From the NCBI RefSeq assembly GCF_016599855.1, contig NZ_CP067041.1, positions 930,001 through 994,000 on the forward strand: a stretch of DNA of 64,000 nucleotides, written 5' to 3'. This document shows, in pieces, positions 62,909 through 64,000 of the stretch (its first letter is position 1; the number at the start of each line of letters is the position of its first letter). The position numbers and the translations under genes were made by a program. The notes beneath the pieces are model-generated. The model was not told the DNA's origin, searched no databases, and worked only from the letters and a program-made list of their open reading frames with translations. This stretch comes from Bradyrhizobium diazoefficiens. GTDB taxonomy: Bacteria; Pseudomonadota; Alphaproteobacteria; Rhizobiales; Xanthobacteraceae.

Positions 62909-64000
62909 TCATAAAACTTGCCCGTGCGGTGAGGTGGCCGGATCGTGAATCGCGCCGGTCAGATAGTCGGGCCAGTCGCGTTCAAAAAACGGACGGGAGT
63001 CCCGGTCTCGACGTCGGATGGGTCGCGCCTCGCAGACGACGGTCCCGCCATCCATACGAACGTGAATCCGCTCAGTCCTATCTTCGGCGCGTTCGGACAT
63101 GAACCTGACGTCCGGGAGGGGGCTGTTACGGGTCTGCGGAATGCGATCGCCTTCTGGTGAACAGACTGCGCGCGCGCCGCGGCTTCCGCCGCGACGCTCC
63201 AGATAGAAGAGCAATGCCGTCAGGACGGCTTCCGAAGCAATTGCGCTCTGGCGCCATTGCAGAGCGCGCAGGGCCTCGTTTGCCCCGTCGAAGGCGATAC
63301 CGTGCTGACGGATCATCTCGTTCAACGCATGGGCATCCCGTGCTGCGGCCCTTACGTCTGGCCCGTTGCAAAGAATGGAGGCGTAGTCGCTCATGCGGTC
63401 CTGCACGTCCTTGCGGATCGCGTCAGATTTCAGCGAGCTACCGCCTCGAAGCGAGCCGAGAATGACGCCAATGGCCTCATCCACGAGCGCCTGCTCACTA
63501 TCGATCGGTTCGTAGGACTTATGTCTTGCGGCGATGTGCTCGGCGCAACGCGTGCCGAACACCTGCCCAGCGTTTAGCGCCGCCCCGCCGGGCCGGGTCA
63601 CGCCGTGCGTGCCGGCGGCCTCGCCAACCGCATAGCAGGCGTCAAGACTGGTCGCGCCCCAGGTGTCGACGGCGAGGCCGCCGTTCATGTGCTGATTGTT
63701 GATCGCAAATTCGAGCGGATCGCGCGTGATGTCGTATTTGTAGCGCTTGTAAAGCTCGATCGAGAGCGGGTTCATTTTGCGCAGGCGTTCGATCGGCTGG
63801 GCGAGAAGTGCGCCGCTGTTCGCGAGGTAAGATCTCACATCGTCATCGAGCCGATCGAGGTTGAAGTCCACGTCTCCCGGCGCAGGAAGCGGATTGCGAT
63901 TGAAGTCCATGAAGACTTTTCGGCCCGCCTGCGTCTCGCGGAAGATCGCTAGGTCGAGCAGGCTCGAACCAAAATCGAGCATCCGGCTCGCATGGAAGGG
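62909..64000 (-). CDS. FAD-binding oxidoreductase of the fumarate reductase/succinate dehydrogenase type, partial
   Basis: At least 363 residues readable; the frame stays open to the right edge so the N-terminus, with the FAD Rossmann fold, is outside the window. The visible part has INNQHMNGGLAVDTWGATSL and YAVGEAAGTHGVTRPGGAAL (the FAD-binding GExxG...NaxxG segment of the family), then a long helical domain and the C-terminal VCEARPIRRRDRDSRPFFER. A soluble flavoprotein of this family oxidises or reduces small organic acids; the substrate is unknown. Confidence 0.8.
   Translation of the reverse strand, partial: PFHASRMLDFGSSLLDLAIFRETQAGRKVFMDFNRNPLPAPGDVDFNLDRLDDDVRSYLANSGALLAQPIERLRKMNPLSIELYKRYKYDITRDPLEFAINNQHMNGGLAVDTWGATSLDACYAVGEAAGTHGVTRPGGAALNAGQVFGTRCAEHIAARHKSYEPIDSEQALVDEAIGVILGSLRGGSSLKSDAIRKDVQDRMSDYASILCNGPDVRAAARDAHALNEMIRQHGIAFDGANEALRALQWRQSAIASEAVLTALLFYLERRGGSRGARAVCSPEGDRIPQTRNSPLPDVRFMSERAEDRTERIHVRMDGGTVVCEARPIRRRDRDSRPFFERDWPDYLTGAIHDPATSPHGQVL

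Noticed and set aside
1..64000. CRISPR array, rRNA genes, prophage or replication origin
   Set aside because: No regularly spaced direct repeats, rRNA sequence, phage structural genes or origin-type repeats were seen.

Overview
This window looks like chromosomal DNA of a Bradyrhizobium-like alphaproteobacterium (Rhizobiales). The basis is high G+C, overlapping ATGA gene junctions, promoters of the alphaproteobacterial general-stress type (GGAAC-N16-CGTT), a Tad/Cpa pilus locus, IS66-type transposase debris and several small proteins I recognise from that group. No rRNA, tRNA or CRISPR array was found.

Region 1 (1-13.3 kb, leftward) is a nearly gap-free run of 13 genes. In transcription order they are: inositol-phosphate synthase, histidine phosphatase, CgeB-type glycosyltransferase, sugar nucleotidyltransferase, CmoB-like methyltransferase, an unusual GH-A fold protein, phosphopentomutase, a 200-bp gap, two NAD-dependent sugar epimerases, a B12-binding radical SAM enzyme, a GT4 glycosyltransferase and two more CgeB-type glycosyltransferases, the last cut by the window edge. 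A consensus stress-sigma promoter sits in front of the first gene. Together they look like a stress-induced pathway for a modified, possibly inositol-linked, oligosaccharide whose product is unknown to me. This is my best candidate for an undescribed system.

Region 2 (13.3-26 kb) holds a small stress-type protein, a GT9-like protein, a Crp/Fnr regulator, a frameshifted DUF305 gene, a zinc alcohol dehydrogenase, a GT4 glycosyltransferase and a cation efflux protein, mixed with decayed genes and an IS66 relic.

Region 3 (26.1-38.6 kb, rightward) is a Tad pilus locus: two Flp pilins, CpaA, CpaB, CpaE, CpaF, TadB, TadC, an isoprenylcysteine-methyltransferase-like membrane protein, three TadE/TadG-type proteins, then after a 340-bp gap the secretin CpaC, a lipoprotein and TadD. 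It is followed by debris: an NHL-repeat fragment, a broken IS66 TnpB, a ferredoxin fragment and a truncated, frameshifted RND pump (38.6-41.3 kb).

Region 4 (41.8-55.1 kb) is a catabolic island: ABC substrate-binding protein, acyl/aryl-CoA ligase, HxlR repressor, DsbA-like isomerase, type III CoA-transferase, glutathione transferase, two SDRs, two acyl-CoA dehydrogenases, thiolase and a nitronate-monooxygenase-like flavoprotein. Three copies of the palindrome AGTTCT-N5-AGAACT lie in the -35/-10 spacers of putative promoters in front of the binding protein, the isomerase and one SDR, which defines a probable local regulon.

Region 5 (55-64 kb) is sparse: two secretory or membrane proteins of unknown function, an alpha/beta hydrolase, a phasin with a consensus stress promoter, several small conserved proteins, three or more pseudogenes, and the C-terminal part of a flavoprotein running off the right edge.
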